DNA of 7,635 nt from Rhodopirellula sp. (GTDB taxonomy: Bacteria; Planctomycetota; Planctomycetia; Pirellulales; Pirellulaceae): the NCBI GenBank assembly GCA_002712845.1, contig PAUV01000041.1:8854-16488 (forward strand), in the 5' to 3' direction. Positions 6,489 through 7,635 of this stretch are shown piece after piece; position 1 is the stretch's first letter, and each line of letters opens with the position of its first letter. Under the pieces are notes generated by a model that did not search any database, was not told the origin of the DNA, and worked only from the letters and a program-made list of their open reading frames with translations. Position numbers and translations under genes: made by a program.

Positions 6489-7223
6489 ATGGCGTTAATT
6501 GAACTGGATGATGTTCGCAGGGTTTACGATCTAGGCGAAGTCAAAGTGCACGCTCTTCGCACGGTCACTCGACAAATTGAACTCGGTGAATACATCGCAC
6601 TGATCGGCCCCTCAGGCAGTGGTAAGTCAACTCTGATGAACACTCTGGGCTGTCTGGATCGTCCGACCCATGGCAGTTACCTGCTTGATGGTGAAGAAGT
6701 GGTGACAATGAATCGTGATCAGCGCGCTAAAATCAGAAATAAGCAGCTCGGTTTTGTTTTCCAAAATTTCAATCTGCTGAATCGCACGTCAGCCCTCGAA
6801 AATGTCGAATTGCCACTCATGTACGGGCCTCGTGTGTCCGCTCGTGAACGGCGCGAGCGTGCCATGGAAGTACTAGCGAAAGTTGGCTTGGCAGATCGCT
6901 ACCATCACCACCCCAGCCAGTTGTCCGGTGGTCAGCAGCAGAGGGTGGCCATCGCCAGAGCGCTTGTGAACCGGCCTTCGATCCTGATGGGAGATGAGCC
7001 GACCGGGAACCTTGATTCGAAAACCAGTCGGGAAGTGATCGAGCTGTTTCGTGAGTTGAACGAACTGCAGGATATCACGGTGATTCTCGTGACCCATGAT
7101 CAGAATGTGGCGCGTAATGCAAAACGAACCTTGGTGCTGCGGGACGGTGAAATCGTCGAGGATACAGTTGATTTTCAGCTCGCAAAAGCTGCTCTTGAGC
7201 ATGACCCGGCATTGGAAGAATAA
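6489..7223 (+). CDS. ABC transporter ATPase of the MacB/LolD type
   Basis: A 244-residue nucleotide-binding protein with every motif intact: Walker A GPSGSGKST (40-48), Q-loop Gln92 in FVFQNFNLL, signature LSGGQQQ (145-151), Walker B ILMGDEP (165-171) with catalytic Glu170, D-loop NLD (174-176) and switch His203 in VTHD. The N-terminal layout (LDDVRRVYDLGEVKVHALR) and PTGNLDS mark the MacB/LolD/FtsE group. It should power the permease encoded just upstream. In E. coli MacB the two parts are fused, ATPase first; here they are separate genes with the permease first. The start codon follows the permease TAA with no gap (TAA then ATG). A GAGG ribosome site at 6476-6479 lies inside the permease's last codons, 9 bases before the ATG, so the genes are probably translationally coupled. 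A ~20-residue C-terminal tail after the core is of no known role. Confidence 0.95.
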   Translation: MALIELDDVRRVYDLGEVKVHALRTVTRQIELGEYIALIGPSGSGKSTLMNTLGCLDRPTHGSYLLDGEEVVTMNRDQRAKIRNKQLGFVFQNFNLLNRTSALENVELPLMYGPRVSARERRERAMEVLAKVGLADRYHHHPSQLSGGQQQRVAIARALVNRPSILMGDEPTGNLDSKTSREVIELFRELNELQDITVILVTHDQNVARNAKRTLVLRDGEIVEDTVDFQLAKAALEHDPALEE

Positions 7224-7248
7224 CGCCGTGAGCGTGCGGTGTCTTTTT
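7223..7248 (+). terminator. Probable intrinsic terminator of the exporter operon
   Basis: ACGCCG (7223-7228) pairs with CGGTGT (7237-7242), giving six base pairs including one G-T wobble. The loop is 8 bases, followed by C and a run of five T (7244-7248). The stem starts at the last base of the ATPase stop codon. Position and shape fit a short rho-independent terminator; the stem is modest, so efficiency is uncertain. Confidence 0.55.
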
Positions 7249-7476
7249 AGGTTGACCGGGCTTCGCGAGACAATCCTTCGGTGATGGGATGCTGGCAGCA
7301 AGTTAGCCAACAGAGAACCGCTAACAGTTTTCACAGCTACTTGTTGCGTTTCGCTATTTAGCGTAACCGTTAAGGTTGGTGTGGGTTTTCAATTGCTATC
7401 TTGGGAACATGGCTGGAACCGACGTCGCACCCGGAAAAACTGGCGCATTCGTCGTGTCCGGTCGAATCCGATCTTT
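7249..7476. promoter_or_regulatory. Intergenic region with clustered inverted repeats before the last gene
   Basis: This should hold the promoter of the gene that starts near 7477. Visible are GTTAGC (7302-7307) with its inverse GCTAAC (7320-7325), 12 bases apart; the near-perfect palindrome CGCTATTTAGCG (7352-7363), whose 5-bp arms match exactly; and TAACCGTTA (7364-7372) adjoining it. Any of these could be an operator, or a folded leader. TATCTT at 7398-7403 is a weak -10 candidate with a poor -35 (TTGGTG, spacing 15). None is assigned firmly. Confidence 0.35.
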
Positions 7477-7635
7477 ATGAGTATTGTACTTACAGATCTT
7501 GATTTGAGTCCCCGCTGCAATTCTGGCAGTTGGGCTGTTCGCAGCCTCGTTGTCTTTAGCTTGGTTGTTTGCAATGGCATGGCGTCGCCTAACGCTGGGG
7601 CTGACGAACCTTGCTACCCGATTTTGCCCGAGCAG
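7477..7635 (+). CDS. Start of an exported protein, unknown function (runs off the window)
   Basis: The frame is open from a TGA at 7282-7284 to the end of the window. From the ATG at 7477-7479 it gives 53 residues. Residues ~22-36 (Arg22, then a hydrophobic core SLVVFSLVVC) resemble a signal peptide, with likely cleavage after Ala36 or after Ala42 (AGA before DEPCYP). The mature part begins with DEPCYPILPEQ, which I do not recognise. Upstream in-frame GTG 7381 or TTG 7393 would add a very Arg-rich stretch and seem less likely. There is no clear ribosome site before the ATG, so the start is uncertain. Separated from the exporter operon by a probable terminator, it is likely its own transcription unit. 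A TolC-like duct would be a logical neighbour, but nothing visible shows that. Confidence 0.5.
   Translation, partial: MSIVLTDLDLSPRCNSGSWAVRSLVVFSLVVCNGMASPNAGADEPCYPILPEQ

Noticed and set aside
6873..7334. 153-codon minus-strand ORF opposite the ATPase gene end
   Set aside because: Antisense to the signature and Walker B motifs of the ATPase, crosses the probable terminator, and shows no family features.
1..7635. CRISPR array, tRNA/rRNA, insertion sequence, toxin-antitoxin or defence system
   Set aside because: No regularly spaced repeats, cloverleaf-like sequence, transposase, toxin-antitoxin pair or defence-gene motif was seen in any frame.

Overview
The window looks like a piece of a Planctomycetota chromosome, probably a Pirellulaceae- or Gimesia-like organism. 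The evidence is the combination of a secreted DUF1080 (3-keto-disaccharide hydrolase type) protein, an exported formylglycine-type sulfatase, a single-pass von Willebrand factor A protein with a planctomycete-style acidic, proline-rich N-terminal half, and a split MacA/MacB-type exporter. Base composition looks moderate, and recognisable Shine-Dalgarno sites are patchy. The lineage is inferred from gene content only. No rRNA, tRNA, CRISPR array, insertion sequence or phage gene was seen.

Left part (1-2099): the 3' end of a plus-strand DUF1080 gene converges on a complete minus-strand S1-family sulfatase, with 84 bp between the stop codons. Both fit extracytoplasmic breakdown of sulfated polysaccharide. 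Positions 2100-2354 form a non-coding gap with a strong imperfect hairpin just behind the next gene. Positions 2355-3455 (minus) encode a membrane-anchored VWA protein with a complete MIDAS metal site.

Centre (3456-3976): a 521-bp divergent intergenic region. It holds a weak minus-strand 51-codon ORF and, more interestingly, a 38-codon plus-strand ORF. The stop codon of that ORF overlaps the start of the adaptor gene as ATGA, and a perfect 6-bp hairpin sits across the overlap zone. This looks like a possible leader ORF with translational coupling.

Right part (3977-7223): a compact three-gene operon encodes a periplasmic adaptor (MacA/HlyD type), a MacB-type FtsX-fold permease and a separate ABC ATPase. 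The gaps are 7 bp and 0 bp, and a plausible intrinsic terminator follows directly. Together they should form a mechanotransmission-type ABC exporter: the ATPase drives the permease, and the adaptor bridges to an outer-membrane exit duct not encoded here. After several small inverted repeats, a new plus-strand gene with a signal-peptide-like N-terminus starts near 7477 and runs off the window.

I found no clear novel system. The most checkable unusual features are the putative leader ORF and hairpin in front of the adaptor gene, and an A9 slippery run inside an extra charged segment of the adaptor.
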